Assembly (NCBI RefSeq): GCF_947495205.1
Contig: NZ_CANLXV010000006.1
Location: 1-64,000, forward strand
Length of the DNA stretch: 64,000 bases
Direction of reading: 5' to 3'
From: an uncultured Polaribacter sp.
GTDB lineage: Bacteria > Bacteroidota > Bacteroidia > Flavobacteriales > Flavobacteriaceae
The notes beneath the pieces were generated by a model. The model ran no database searches. It worked only from the letters and a program-made list of their open reading frames with translations, and had not been told where the DNA came from. Position numbers and translations under genes: made by a program. Every line of letters starts with the position of its first letter. Position 1 is the stretch's first letter. Positions 26,201-34,187 of the stretch are shown one piece after another.

Positions 26201-27563
26201 GGCAATTTCGGCATCAGCTGGTGCAGAAGTGCAACGACCTTTAGCAACGGTTGTAATTGGTGGTTTACTAACTTCTACATTGTTAACATTATTCGTTTTA
26301 CCAATTTTATATCATTGGGTAGAAAACAAATCATTCAAATTGAGAGCTAACAAAAAAATGATTGCAGCAACAGCTATGGTAGTTTTTCTCTTTTTGTTAC
26401 CTACAAAAGGAAACGCACAAGATATCAATGATACGTTGCCAGTTATTTCGATGCAAGAAGCTGTGAATTTAGCCAAAGAAAACTACCCTTTATTGAAACA
26501 AAAGCAATTAGAAATCAACAAACAAGAGCAGCTTAAAAATACAGCTTACGATTTTGGTACTACTCAAATTTTTACAGGAGGTGAAGAAGTTAATAATGGG
26601 AATGGCATTTATACAACTATAGGTATTGGTCAAAACAACATTGATGTGTTTGGTATTTCTGTAAAAAAACATTTGCAAAAACAACGCATTCAGTTAGCTC
26701 AAAAAGCGTTTCAGCTTTCAGAATTAGATTTAGAACTGGAAGTAAAGAAAGCGTGGGCAAATGCTTTACAGAGTAAAAGGAATTATAATTTATACAAAGA
26801 GTTAGATTCTATTTACACCAACTTTGAAAAAGCAGTAGCATTAAATTATGAAGTAGAAGCTATTTCTAAATTAGAATACTCTGCAGCTAAAACTCAAGTA
26901 CTAAAGATTAAAAACAAGTTGATGCAATCAAAAAGAGAATTTAGGATTGCATTACAACAACTAAATTTATGGCTAGTTACTAATACTTTCTATACCGTTC
27001 CTAATAATTTTGAAATATCACCTGAAATAGATGTTGACGCTTTTAACCCAGAAAAACATCCTTTGTATGCTTTGGCACAATCACAATTTGCAGAAGCAGA
27101 AGCAAATTATAAGGCAGCAAAAGCAGATAATTTACCAAAACTAAACCTACAAGGTGGTTTACAAAAAGTAAATGGAAATTCAGGTTTTTACACATATCAA
27201 GCAGGTATTTCAATTCCTTTTTTATCAGGTACAAATAAAGCAAAAGTTAAAACTGCAAGAATAGATAAGGAAATTGCTGACACCAACATTCAGTTTAAAA
27301 AACAAGAAGTACAATCGAAGTTTAAACAATCAAAAGAGAATTATCAAAAATGGAAAAAAGCTTGGTTCTTCTATAAAATGGAGGTGTTACCTCTTGTAAA
27401 AGAACAAAAATTGGGAGCTTTATTTGCTTATAAAGAAGGAGAGATAGATTACACGAGGTTTACACTACTCATAAAAGAAGCTATTCAATCTGAAATAGAA
27501 GCACAAGAAGCATTAATAAATTATTTAGAAAGCACATTTCAACTACAATATTTTAATCAATAA
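23229..27563 (+). CDS. czcA: CzcA-type RND pump fused to TolC-like channel
   Basis: 1444 residues. Residues 1-1040 are a heavy-metal RND pump: DFGIIVDGAVIIVE in helix 4 (Asp400, Asp406, Glu413) has the spacing of the proton-relay residues of the divalent-metal CzcA of Cupriavidus, and PQLDEGDI is also of CzcA type. From about 1043 an internal signal-like helix (MIAATAMVVFLFLLP, then GNAQD) leads into a TolC/OEP domain of about 380 residues. One polypeptide thus encodes pump and channel for Zn, Co or Cd export. Such fusions are known in Bacteroidota. Confidence 0.93.
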   Translation: MINKIIDFSINNKFIIGLLTLTIIGAGIWSMTQVPIDAVPDITNNQVQVITQAPNLGTEDIEQIITYPVEIAMSNLPNVQEIRSVSRFGLSVVTIVFNDDMGTYLPRQLVAEKLNDIKEQIPAGFGEPSMGPISSGLGEIYQYTLKVKPEFKDKYSVTDLRTMQDWIVQRQMAMVEGVVEVNAIGGKIKQYEVAVDPNELRAIGLTITDVFEALENNNQNTGGAYIEKNHQANFIRGEGLARSLNDIKKIVVKNTNNIPITIGDIAKVQFGAAIRYGALTQDGEGEVVGGLVMMLKGANSNDVIENVKVRMAQIEKSLPEGVIIEPLLDRSKLIAETTSTVATNLIEGALIVIFVLIFLLGNWRGGLIVASTIPLSLLFAFILMNGFDVWANLMSLGAIDFGIIVDGAVIIVESTVFLIASKILKKKKLTSKERDGVAADASKKMMNAAFFGQLIILIVFLPILALEGIEGKMFKPMALTFIFAMIGAMVLCLTYVPMMSALILRAPKSEKKSYGDKFVHWVEHKYQPILEKALKKGKLIIGVSVILFGITVFMFTRMGGEFIPQLDEGDIAFHAILKPGSSLTETIETTTKIEQIVKTKFPEVEKIVSRIGVAEIPTDPMPMDIADIFVILKPKREWTSVNSKKELIEQMKEAVEIIPGVNYEFTQPIEMRFNELLEGVREDIAIKIYGEDINVLSQKAEEISKIIAGTEGIGDMKAEATTGLPQITITYNRNKLAQYGLQINKMNQLVQSAFAGGTAGIIFEGEKRFDLVVRLNATNRKNISDVQNLYINLPSGNQIPLREIADVSYKAGPMQISRDNTNRRTYVGINVRGRDVKSLVMEIKSKLDAQLELPTGYFIRYGGAFENLERASNRLLTVVPIALLLIFVLIYFALKSLPQTLMIYIAIPMATIGGVFALWLRDMPFSISAGVGFIVLFGVAVLNGLVMISGLNELKEEGVTNLKDRIIEGTKRRIRPIMLTAFTDVLGFLPMAISASAGAEVQRPLATVVIGGLLTSTLLTLFVLPILYHWVENKSFKLRANKKMIAATAMVVFLFLLPTKGNAQDINDTLPVISMQEAVNLAKENYPLLKQKQLEINKQEQLKNTAYDFGTTQIFTGGEEVNNGNGIYTTIGIGQNNIDVFGISVKKHLQKQRIQLAQKAFQLSELDLELEVKKAWANALQSKRNYNLYKELDSIYTNFEKAVALNYEVEAISKLEYSAAKTQVLKIKNKLMQSKREFRIALQQLNLWLVTNTFYTVPNNFEISPEIDVDAFNPEKHPLYALAQSQFAEAEANYKAAKADNLPKLNLQGGLQKVNGNSGFYTYQAGISIPFLSGTNKAKVKTARIDKEIADTNIQFKKQEVQSKFKQSKENYQKWKKAWFFYKMEVLPLVKEQKLGALFAYKEGEIDYTRFTLLIKEAIQSEIEAQEALINYLESTFQLQYFNQ

Positions 27564-27567
27564 GACA

Positions 27568-28773
27568 ATGAAAAACACACAATATATAATTTTAGCACTA
27601 CTAACAGTTTCATTTTTAGTTGTTGCTTGCGGAAATAAAGAAAGCCATAAGGAAGGTGATGGTCATTCCCATAACGAAGAACAAAAGATTGAAGAAAACG
27701 ATGACCATAGCGAAGGCGAAGAAGTGATGCTTTCACAACAACAGTTTGAAGCTTTAAAAATGAAGATAGACACCATTGCATTGCGTAATATGAGTGGTTA
27801 TGTAGAAGCAAATGGCACATTGGAAGTACCACCACAAAGTGAAGCAGCAATAACTTCTGTAGTTGGTGCAAATGTGTTATCCATAAAAGTGATTGAAGGA
27901 GACAAAGTGAATAAAGGTCAAGTTGTGGCATATCTTTCACATCCAAATATTATTCAAATGCAAACCGATTATTTGAATGCTTTTAGCAATAGTAATTTTT
28001 TAAAGAAGAACTTTGAGCGTCAACAAAAATTATATGATGCAGGAGTTGGCTCTGGTGCAAATTTTCAAAAAGCAGAAGCTGAATATGATGCCTCAAAAGC
28101 GATGGCAAACGGTTTAGAAGCACAATTAAAACTATTAAACATAAACACCTCATTAGTTAAAAATGGAACAATTGCTCAAAGTATTTCACTACGCAGTCCT
28201 ATTGAAGGCTATGTGCAAAAGGTTGAAGTGAAAACAGGTCAGTATGTAGAACCACAAACCGAACTTTTTGAAATTGTAAACACACATCACGTTCACGCTG
28301 ATTTAATGGTCTTTGAAAAAGATGTGTATAAAGTTAAGAAAGGTCAAAAAGTAAGCTTTAATATACAAACAATGCAAGATGAAGAATTAACAGCAGAAAT
28401 CTATTCCGTAAGCAAAACATTTGAAGATGACCCTAAAGCAGTACACGTACACGCTGAAATTGAAAACAAGAAAGGTAACTTAATTCCTGGAATGTATATT
28501 CAAGGAAAAATTCAAACAGAAAACACACAAACTATGGCATTGCCCGAAAGTGCGATAGTAAAAGAAGGTGATAAATTTTTTGTGTTTTCGGCAGAAAAAG
28601 AAAATGACGATTGGAGTTTTAAACCAGTTGAAGTGCTTTTAGGAGCAAAAGATGGCAATTGGATAGCTATTCAATTTTCTGAAGATATAAAACCAAATAC
28701 AAACTTTGCTTATAATAATGCCTATTATTTAATAGCCGAAATGAAAAAAGGCGAAGCAGAACACGAACATTAG
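27568..28773 (+). CDS. czcB: CzcB-type RND periplasmic adaptor
   Basis: A 401-residue lipoprotein (VVACGN, Cys21) with a His/Glu-rich N-terminal segment (GDGHSHNEE, DDHSEGEE) that may bind zinc. Hairpin, lipoyl (VLSIKVIEGDKVNKGQ) and beta-barrel domains follow. It starts four bases after the CzcA-TolC gene and completes that export complex. A short His-rich tail (AEHEH) ends it. Confidence 0.92.
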   Translation: MKNTQYIILALLTVSFLVVACGNKESHKEGDGHSHNEEQKIEENDDHSEGEEVMLSQQQFEALKMKIDTIALRNMSGYVEANGTLEVPPQSEAAITSVVGANVLSIKVIEGDKVNKGQVVAYLSHPNIIQMQTDYLNAFSNSNFLKKNFERQQKLYDAGVGSGANFQKAEAEYDASKAMANGLEAQLKLLNINTSLVKNGTIAQSISLRSPIEGYVQKVEVKTGQYVEPQTELFEIVNTHHVHADLMVFEKDVYKVKKGQKVSFNIQTMQDEELTAEIYSVSKTFEDDPKAVHVHAEIENKKGNLIPGMYIQGKIQTENTQTMALPESAIVKEGDKFFVFSAEKENDDWSFKPVEVLLGAKDGNWIAIQFSEDIKPNTNFAYNNAYYLIAEMKKGEAEHEH

Positions 28774-28776
28774 ATT

Positions 28777-29184
28777 ATGCAAACCATAGAACAATTATTA
28801 GAGTTAAAAAATATTCGCGTTACGGCAATGCGTTTATTGATTTATAAGTTTCTTGCAGAGAAACAAGTAGCAGTAACATTAAGTGATATTGAAAATGCTT
28901 TTGAAAAAGCAGATAGAACTACATTGTACAGAACTATTAAAACATTCGAGGAAAAAGACATTGTACATCAAATAGATGATGGTACAGGTATTACCAAATA
29001 TGCTTTATGTGAACAAGGTTGTAGTTGTGATATAAATAAAGATTTACATTTCCATTGTAACAATTGTAATGAAACCATTTGCTTAACAGACCATAAAATA
29101 CCAAAAATTAAAGTGCCTGATGGCTTTGTTTCAGAAAATGTAAACTTGGTTGTAAAAGGTATTTGTGATAAGTGTAGTAGATAA
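28777..29184 (+). CDS. Fur-family metalloregulator, copy 2
   Basis: 135 residues, close to the Fur protein at 9488-9901 (identical DRTTLYRTIKTFEE helix, same CxxC pairs). It lacks the two-residue HL insertion in the His run before the first zinc pair. Starts three bases after czcB. The identical recognition helix implies that both repressors read the same four operators, giving cross-control between modules. Confidence 0.93.
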   Translation: MQTIEQLLELKNIRVTAMRLLIYKFLAEKQVAVTLSDIENAFEKADRTTLYRTIKTFEEKDIVHQIDDGTGITKYALCEQGCSCDINKDLHFHCNNCNETICLTDHKIPKIKVPDGFVSENVNLVVKGICDKCSR

Positions 29185-29188
29185 CAAA

Positions 29189-29203
29189 TGTACTTCCATT
29201 GCA
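29189..29203. promoter_or_regulatory. Metal operator, site 4
   Basis: TGTACTTCCATTGCA, one base different from site 2 and at the same place relative to Fur and DUF3703. The left TGCA half-site is changed to TGTA. Confidence 0.58.
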
Positions 29204-29240
29204 CTTACTATTAGATTATTTTTATAAAAAATTAGTGGAT

Positions 29241-29603
29241 ATGAAGTTTAATACTAAAATACCTAAACCTCTTAAACAGGCTTATAATGAAGAATTAAAA
29301 CTATACAGTTTATGTTTAGAAAATAAGCAGTATAATAATGCTTGGTATCATTTAGAACGCAGTCATATAATAGGGCAATCTTACCCTATAGAACATACCT
29401 ATTCACATTGGCTAATGCTAAAATTTGGATTTATGCAAAAAGATACTAAAGAAGTACTCGGTCAAATTATTAGGTTACTTGTTGGTGGTTGGAAATCATT
29501 TATTGACCACGTGCCACTTGGTAACACAGGCGGTGCAAACGTACCACCATTAAAATCTATGATTATACCTAATGATATTAAAAATTTATTCAATTCAAAA
29601 TGA
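29241..29603 (+). CDS. DUF3703 protein, copy 2
   Basis: 120 residues from the ATG at 29241; a GTG six bases earlier is possible, and the open frame runs back to 29199 without similarity to the sister protein. Closely related to 9958-10320, with the same HLERSHIIGQSYP and GNTGGANVPP segments. Its stop overlaps the ATPase start (ATGA), the arrangement that module 1 has lost through insertion of merTP. Function unknown; always beside the ATPase. Confidence 0.85.
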   Translation: MKFNTKIPKPLKQAYNEELKLYSLCLENKQYNNAWYHLERSHIIGQSYPIEHTYSHWLMLKFGFMQKDTKEVLGQIIRLLVGGWKSFIDHVPLGNTGGANVPPLKSMIIPNDIKNLFNSK

Positions 29604-31558
29604 AGAAAAAGAAAGTCAATTTAAGAGATTTAAAACCAAATTCAAAGGAACAACATTCTCACGATGATGGTCACGACCACGGAGATGGTAGCGCATTCAA
29701 AACATACATTCCTGCTATCATAAGTTTTGTAATGTTAATTGTAGGTATCGCTGTAGATTATTTTGATGTGATTCCTCAATTTAAAGGATGGATTCGAGTA
29801 GTTTGGTACACTTTAGCATATATTCCAGTTGGATTTCCAGTAATTAAAGAAGGATGGAAAAGCCTTATAAAAGGCGATGTTTTTACCGAGTTCTTTTTAA
29901 TGTCTATTGCCACGATTGGTGCATTTATAATTGGTGAATATCCAGAAGGTGTTGCAGTAATGCTATTTTATGCAGTAGGAGAATTATTTCAAAATGCAGC
30001 AGTAAATAGAGCAAAAGGAAATATTAAAGCATTATTGGATGTTAGGCCAAAAGAAGCCAATGTATTTCGTGATGGTGACTATATAAGTGTGTCGCCAGAA
30101 GCTGTAAATATTGGAGAGAAAATTCAAGTTCGTGTAGGTGAAAAAATTCCATTGGATGGTATTTTATTATCCGAAAAAGGGTCTTTCAATACAGCAGCTT
30201 TAACTGGTGAAAGCAAGCCAGATACGATTTCAAAAGGTGAAAAAGTATTTGCCGGTAGCATTAATATGGATGGTGTAATAGAAATCGAAACTACAAAAGA
30301 ATTTAAGGATAGTTCAATTTCTCGAATTCTACATATGGTGCAGAACGCAACAGCTCGTAAATCTAAAACAGAATTATTCATTAGAAAATTTGCTCGTATC
30401 TACACTCCTATTGTGGTTTATTTGGCTATTGCGATAACATTTTTACCATACTTTTTTGTAGATGATTATGTGTTTAGAGATTGGCTATATCGTGCATTAA
30501 TATTTTTAGTAATTTCCTGTCCTTGTGCCTTGGTTATTTCTATTCCTTTAGGATACTTTGGTGGTTTGGGAGCAGCTTCAAAAAATGGAATATTGTTTAA
30601 AGGCGCTTCATTTTTAGACGCTATGACCAAGATAAATACATTGGTAATGGATAAAACTGGCACTGTAACAAAAGGAGTGTTTAAAATTAAAGAAATTAAA
30701 GCCATTAATTGGGAAGAAAAAGAGTTTATGAAATACCTAATGGCAATGGAAGAACAATCTACACATCCTATTGCAAAAGCTATTTTAGAATATAAAGCAG
30801 ATGGTAAAGATTTTCAAGCTTCAGAAGTATCGGAAATTGCAGGTAAAGGTTTAAAAGGGATTGTAAATGGTAAAACAGTTTTAGTAGGAAATAAAGCCTT
30901 AATGTCTTCTAATAATATTGATGTTCCATCTGAAACGGAATCTATTGTAGAATCTATCGTTTTAGTTGCAATCGATAATCAATTTGCAGGTTATGTTGTG
31001 ATAGCAGATGAACTAAAAGAAGATGCAAAAGAAACAATTACCAATTTACATAAAGTAGGTATTAAAAAAATAATGATGCTTTCTGGGGATAAGGATTCTA
31101 TTACGCAAAAAGTAGCTACAGAACTAAATATTGAAAAAGCTAAAGGCGGTTTATTGCCAGAAGATAAATTGAATGAAGTAGAAAAATTAAAACAAAATTC
31201 AGAAAATAAGATTGCTTTTATTGGTGATGGAATTAATGATGCGCCTGTTTTGGCTGCAAGTGATGTTGGTATTGCAATGGGTGGTTTAGGTAGCGATGTT
31301 GCTATTGAAACAGCAGATGTAATTATTCAAACAGATCAACCTTCAAAAGTGATAAAAGCAATTCAAATTGGTCGTTCTACAAGAAAAATTGTATGGCAAA
31401 ATATTGGATTAGCATTTGGTGTAAAAGTGATTGTGTTAATTTTAGGAGCTGGTGGATTAGCTACAATGTGGGAAGCCGTTTTTGCAGATGTAGGTGTTGC
31501 GTTATTAGCTATTTTAAATGCTGTGAGATTACAGAAAATGAAATGGAGTGTGAATTAA
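29600..31558 (+). CDS. Zn/Cd-type heavy-metal P-type ATPase, copy 2
   Basis: 652 residues with His/Asp-rich N-terminus (HSHDDGHDHGDG), TGES, Cys307-Pro-Cys309, phosphorylated Asp351 in DKTGT, HPIAKA, GDGINDAP and the Asp-containing FADVGVALLAILNA. Paralogue of 11142-13091; most differences are in the N-terminus and nucleotide-binding domain. Exports Zn, Cd or Pb. Having two copies under one regulator type suggests dosage or slightly different specificity. Confidence 0.94.
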   Translation: MKKKKVNLRDLKPNSKEQHSHDDGHDHGDGSAFKTYIPAIISFVMLIVGIAVDYFDVIPQFKGWIRVVWYTLAYIPVGFPVIKEGWKSLIKGDVFTEFFLMSIATIGAFIIGEYPEGVAVMLFYAVGELFQNAAVNRAKGNIKALLDVRPKEANVFRDGDYISVSPEAVNIGEKIQVRVGEKIPLDGILLSEKGSFNTAALTGESKPDTISKGEKVFAGSINMDGVIEIETTKEFKDSSISRILHMVQNATARKSKTELFIRKFARIYTPIVVYLAIAITFLPYFFVDDYVFRDWLYRALIFLVISCPCALVISIPLGYFGGLGAASKNGILFKGASFLDAMTKINTLVMDKTGTVTKGVFKIKEIKAINWEEKEFMKYLMAMEEQSTHPIAKAILEYKADGKDFQASEVSEIAGKGLKGIVNGKTVLVGNKALMSSNNIDVPSETESIVESIVLVAIDNQFAGYVVIADELKEDAKETITNLHKVGIKKIMMLSGDKDSITQKVATELNIEKAKGGLLPEDKLNEVEKLKQNSENKIAFIGDGINDAPVLAASDVGIAMGGLGSDVAIETADVIIQTDQPSKVIKAIQIGRSTRKIVWQNIGLAFGVKVIVLILGAGGLATMWEAVFADVGVALLAILNAVRLQKMKWSVN

Positions 31559-31622
31559 AAAACAACTCCATAAATTAAATATTAATGAAATATAAATATG
31601 TGCGATAAATAAAGTGATAACT

Positions 31623-31658
31623 AAAATCATACTAATTTAGATATTGGTATGATTTTTT
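31623..31658 (+). terminator. Terminator of metal module 2
   Basis: AAAATCATAC and GTATGATTTT form a 10-bp stem and six T follow. It separates the metal cargo from the mobility genes. Confidence 0.75.
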
Positions 31659-31671
31659 ACAGATGAAAAAA

Positions 31672-31691
31672 ATTGAAAAAGATTGAAAAAA
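31672..31691 (+). repeat. 10-bp tandem duplication at the RteC start
   Basis: ATTGAAAAAG is followed at once by ATTGAAAAAA. Removing one unit would put the ATG at 31663 in frame with RteC. Confidence 0.75.
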
Positions 31692-32518
31692 TTGTTAAAG
31701 AATTAGACTATAATTTAGATTTTTTAGAAAAAGAAACAGAAGGAGTATTAGAAAAAGCAGAAGAAAGTATTAGAATAACAAAAAGAGCATTAGAACAAAT
31801 AAGAATACTTTTTTTAAGGAAAAAATTAATCCCGAAAAACGAAGAGATTGGTTTTTTCAAAAATATGAAGCCTTATGTTTTTAGTAAACTAATATATTAT
31901 GTCAAATTATTTAGTATAGAAAGTAAAAGACCAAGAAGTAGTAATAAATCTCAAGTAAAATACTTCAATAATCACATAGATAGGCTTCAAAACTATTTTA
32001 ATGATAATCTAGAATTTTATCATTATTTCAGAAGAGGTGCCATTTTTTTAGATGAAGAATATTTTATGAGAGGTAAAGCAGATATTAGGCTATTTCCAGA
32101 CTCATTATCATTTTTTACAGATGATAAATTTTCTACGAGTCACGATACAACTGTGGCTACTATTATGGCATATGATATGTTAATCATCTATCTAAAAAGA
32201 GAAATAGATAAACTTGAAAACAATAATAGTATGGAAACCAATTTCAATGCATTTAAAAAGCAGTCAAAACTTTTTTGGACTGGAAATAAAACCGATTTAA
32301 TAGAGCTTATCTATGCACTTCATAGTTCTGGTTCCGTAAATAGTGGTACTGCAGATATTAAAGAAATGGCATCAGCTTGCGAGCAAATGTTTAATATAGA
32401 CCTTGGTGATTATTACAGAACATTTTTAGAAATCCGTTCACGTAAAATGAATCAGACTAAATTCATAGATAAACTAAAAAATTCTCTAGAAAATAAGATG
32501 TTAGATTCAGATGAATAA
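31673..32518 (+). CDS. RteC-domain protein
   Basis: 281 residues. The C-terminal half (about 195-275) has LFWTGNKTDLIELIYALHSS, GTADIKEMA and FNIDLGDYYRTFLEIRSRK, clear RteC hallmarks; the N-terminal half is a helical coiled region. In CTnDOT, RteC activates the excision operon by binding upstream of xis2c. The reading frame opens only with TTG at 31673: the natural ATG at 31663 runs into TGA after seven codons because of a 10-bp duplication. The gene may be poorly expressed or inactivated. Confidence 0.9.
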   Translation: MKKIEKIVKELDYNLDFLEKETEGVLEKAEESIRITKRALEQIRILFLRKKLIPKNEEIGFFKNMKPYVFSKLIYYVKLFSIESKRPRSSNKSQVKYFNNHIDRLQNYFNDNLEFYHYFRRGAIFLDEEYFMRGKADIRLFPDSLSFFTDDKFSTSHDTTVATIMAYDMLIIYLKREIDKLENNNSMETNFNAFKKQSKLFWTGNKTDLIELIYALHSSGSVNSGTADIKEMASACEQMFNIDLGDYYRTFLEIRSRKMNQTKFIDKLKNSLENKMLDSDE

Positions 32519-32536
32519 ACACCCAAGTTGGGTGTT
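32518..32536. promoter_or_regulatory. Dyad 1 after RteC
   Basis: AACACCCAAGTTGGGTGTT is a perfect palindrome around a central G, too tight to form a good hairpin loop. The inner 13 bases recur at 32647-32659. Probable binding site for a dimeric regulator such as RteC or the HTH protein downstream. Confidence 0.5.
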
Positions 32537-32539
32537 TCT

Positions 32540-32576
32540 AAGTGCAAATTATTTTTCATATAATTTGCACTTTTTT
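32540..32576 (+). terminator. RteC terminator
   Basis: AAGTGCAAATTAT and ATAATTTGCACTT form a perfect 13-bp stem with a TTTTCAT loop and are followed by T residues. Confidence 0.85.
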
Positions 32577-32646
32577 GTTGCTCTTATAAATAATCACAAT
32601 AACAATTAAAAGGAATATAACCTATTAAAAATGAGTACATAAAATC

Positions 32647-32659
32647 ACCCAAGTTGGGT
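32647..32659. promoter_or_regulatory. Dyad 2 upstream of the HTH gene
   Basis: ACCCAAGTTGGGT repeats the core of the dyad at 32518-32536; the centres are 126 bp apart, about 12 helical turns. The intervening stretch to 32831 also holds GGTTCAC (32721) and an inverted copy of a 14-mer from the left end. Confidence 0.5.
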
Positions 32660-32703
32660 TTTACCTGTGTATAAACTTCAATAAATCATATCATATTTGC
32701 CAA

Positions 32704-32717
32704 ACGAAAGTCAAATC
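32704..32717. repeat. Inverted copy of a left-end 14-mer
   Basis: ACGAAAGTCAAATC is the exact reverse complement of 5560-5573, just upstream of the integrase gene. GGTTCAC follows four bases later, as near the left end. Possible shared binding site of Int or an accessory protein. Confidence 0.4.
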
Positions 32718-32831
32718 GTAGGTTCACGAACACATATGTATAGTAACAGAAAACTCGTGAACTAAATTAACCCAAAGAAGCTGTTTGAATGTGGGGGCAT
32801 TCAACAGCTTCTTTACAAAAATTGTTAGAAA

Positions 32832-33110
32832 ATGGCAGCAACTATTATTACTACAGAAGATTTACAAGAATTCAAACACGAATTATTAGAAAACATCAAA
32901 GCAATGATTAACCATCAATCAGGTTTTGCACCTAAAAAATGGTTAAAATCTCCAGAGGTCAGAGATTTATTAAGCATTTCTCCAGGAACATTACAAAACT
33001 TAAGAATTAATGGCACACTCCCCTACTCTAAAGTTGGTGGAGTTATCTATTACGATTATGAAGAAATTCAAAAAGTATTAGAAGAAAACCGAATCCATAA
33101 CAAGTTTTAA
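32832..33110 (+). CDS. HTH_17-type DNA-binding protein (excisionase-like)
   Basis: 92 residues: helical N-terminus, then a MerR/excisionase-like winged HTH (about 40-85; KSPEVRDLLSISPGTLQNLRINGTLP, YSKVGGVIYYDYEEI). Proteins of this kind in CTnDOT-like elements include Xis2c and Xis2d. Position after RteC and the dyads suits a directionality factor or a regulator of the replication genes downstream. Confidence 0.85.
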   Translation: MAATIITTEDLQEFKHELLENIKAMINHQSGFAPKKWLKSPEVRDLLSISPGTLQNLRINGTLPYSKVGGVIYYDYEEIQKVLEENRIHNKF

Positions 33111-33188
33111 TTGTCACTTCGAGTGGTTTTAATGTCCTATTGCGCATAGCGGAATGCGTCAGTAAAATTGTATCGAGAAGTTTAAGCT

Positions 33189-33281
33189 ATGCAAAAAGTA
33201 AATTACATAAAACAACTGAAAATATTTGAAATACAGTTAAAATACAATGTATTAAGATTTATGGAAATGCTTTTATGCTAG
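33189..33281 (+). pseudogene. Relic duplicate of the start of the replication-type gene
   Basis: An ATG frame of 30 residues begins MQKVNYIKQLK, close to MQNVNYIKHLK at the start of the gene at 33501, and then diverges and stops. It is best read as the decayed 5' end of a second gene copy. The rest of 33111-33500 has no gene; it contains GTGTCAA/TTGACAC inverted repeats and a GC-richer GGCAGGCGAG tract. Confidence 0.5.
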
Positions 33282-33444
33282 TAAACATCTCATTTGTCAT
33301 AGCATCTGGCAGGCGAGTGTCAATCATTTGAAAAAAGTGTAAAAAGAAAAGCTGTTTGACACTGACTAAAAGGAAGTGGAGTTCTTTTCTTTTAGCTATT
33401 GAAAATTGATTTGACCGCCGAAGATGCAAGACTAGATTTTTTTG

Positions 33445-33473
33445 TTACTTTTTTGATCAATGCAAAAAAGTAA
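33445..33473. terminator. Hairpin upstream of the replication-type operon
   Basis: TTACTTTTTTG and CAAAAAAGTAA form a perfect 11-bp stem with an ATCAATG loop, 28 bases before the ATG at 33501. It may be a leader attenuator. Confidence 0.4.
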
Positions 33474-33500
33474 GAAGTAAAAAAACAGAAAATAGTAGAA

Positions 33501-34187
33501 ATGCAAAACGTAAACTACATAAAACACTTAAAAGGTGTATTCATTCAATTCTCTAAAGACAATCGTTTAAATCCAACACATATAAGTTTATATATGGCAT
33601 TATTCCAATTATGGAATATCAACCGTTTTGAGGAGGTCTTTTTTATCAATCGAGAAGAAGTGATGAAGTATTCAAAAATAGGTTCAAAATCAACATATCA
33701 TAGATGTATGAAAGAATTATGTAATTATACATATCTAATTTATTACCCATCCCACAATCCATTTAAAGGCAGCAAAATCAAGATGCTCAAATTCGAGACA
33801 ACCTCTGGACAAGTAGAAGTACACAACCGTCCCAAAAATGAAACAAGCAGTGGACAAGCACTGGTATCTATTAATAAACATATACAAACTAATAGAAACA
33901 ATAAAAACATTAATAAACTTGACCAGCCAAAAAACGAAAAAGAAGTAATTGATTTTTTTAGAAAAGAAAAATGGCCAATAATTGAAGCTCAAAAATTCTT
34001 TAATCATTACCAAGGTATTGATTGGAAAGTTGGTGGCAAAACAATAATTGTCAATTGGAAAGCAACAGCTAAAAATTGGATGATAAAATCCGAAGAAATA
34101 AAAAATAAAGAAACGCAAAAATCAGTTAGCCAAAATCAAGACAACCTAAAGACCAGTAAAAATAAAAATTACAACGAACCTTTATGA
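33501..34187 (+). CDS. Replication-associated HTH protein (plasmid-type, unassigned)
   Basis: 228 residues. The first 120 resemble a winged-helix domain of plasmid or phage replication proteins (HISLYMALFQLWN, REEVMKYSKIGSKSTYHRCMKEL); the middle is a charged linker; the end (about 150-205) is a small FKKEKWPIIEAQKFFNHY-like domain similar to DnaD or helicase-loader partners. Four bases overlap the DnaC-like ATPase. Together they probably start or restart replication of the excised element. I cannot name the family. Confidence 0.7.
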   Translation: MQNVNYIKHLKGVFIQFSKDNRLNPTHISLYMALFQLWNINRFEEVFFINREEVMKYSKIGSKSTYHRCMKELCNYTYLIYYPSHNPFKGSKIKMLKFETTSGQVEVHNRPKNETSSGQALVSINKHIQTNRNNKNINKLDQPKNEKEVIDFFRKEKWPIIEAQKFFNHYQGIDWKVGGKTIIVNWKATAKNWMIKSEEIKNKETQKSVSQNQDNLKTSKNKNYNEPL

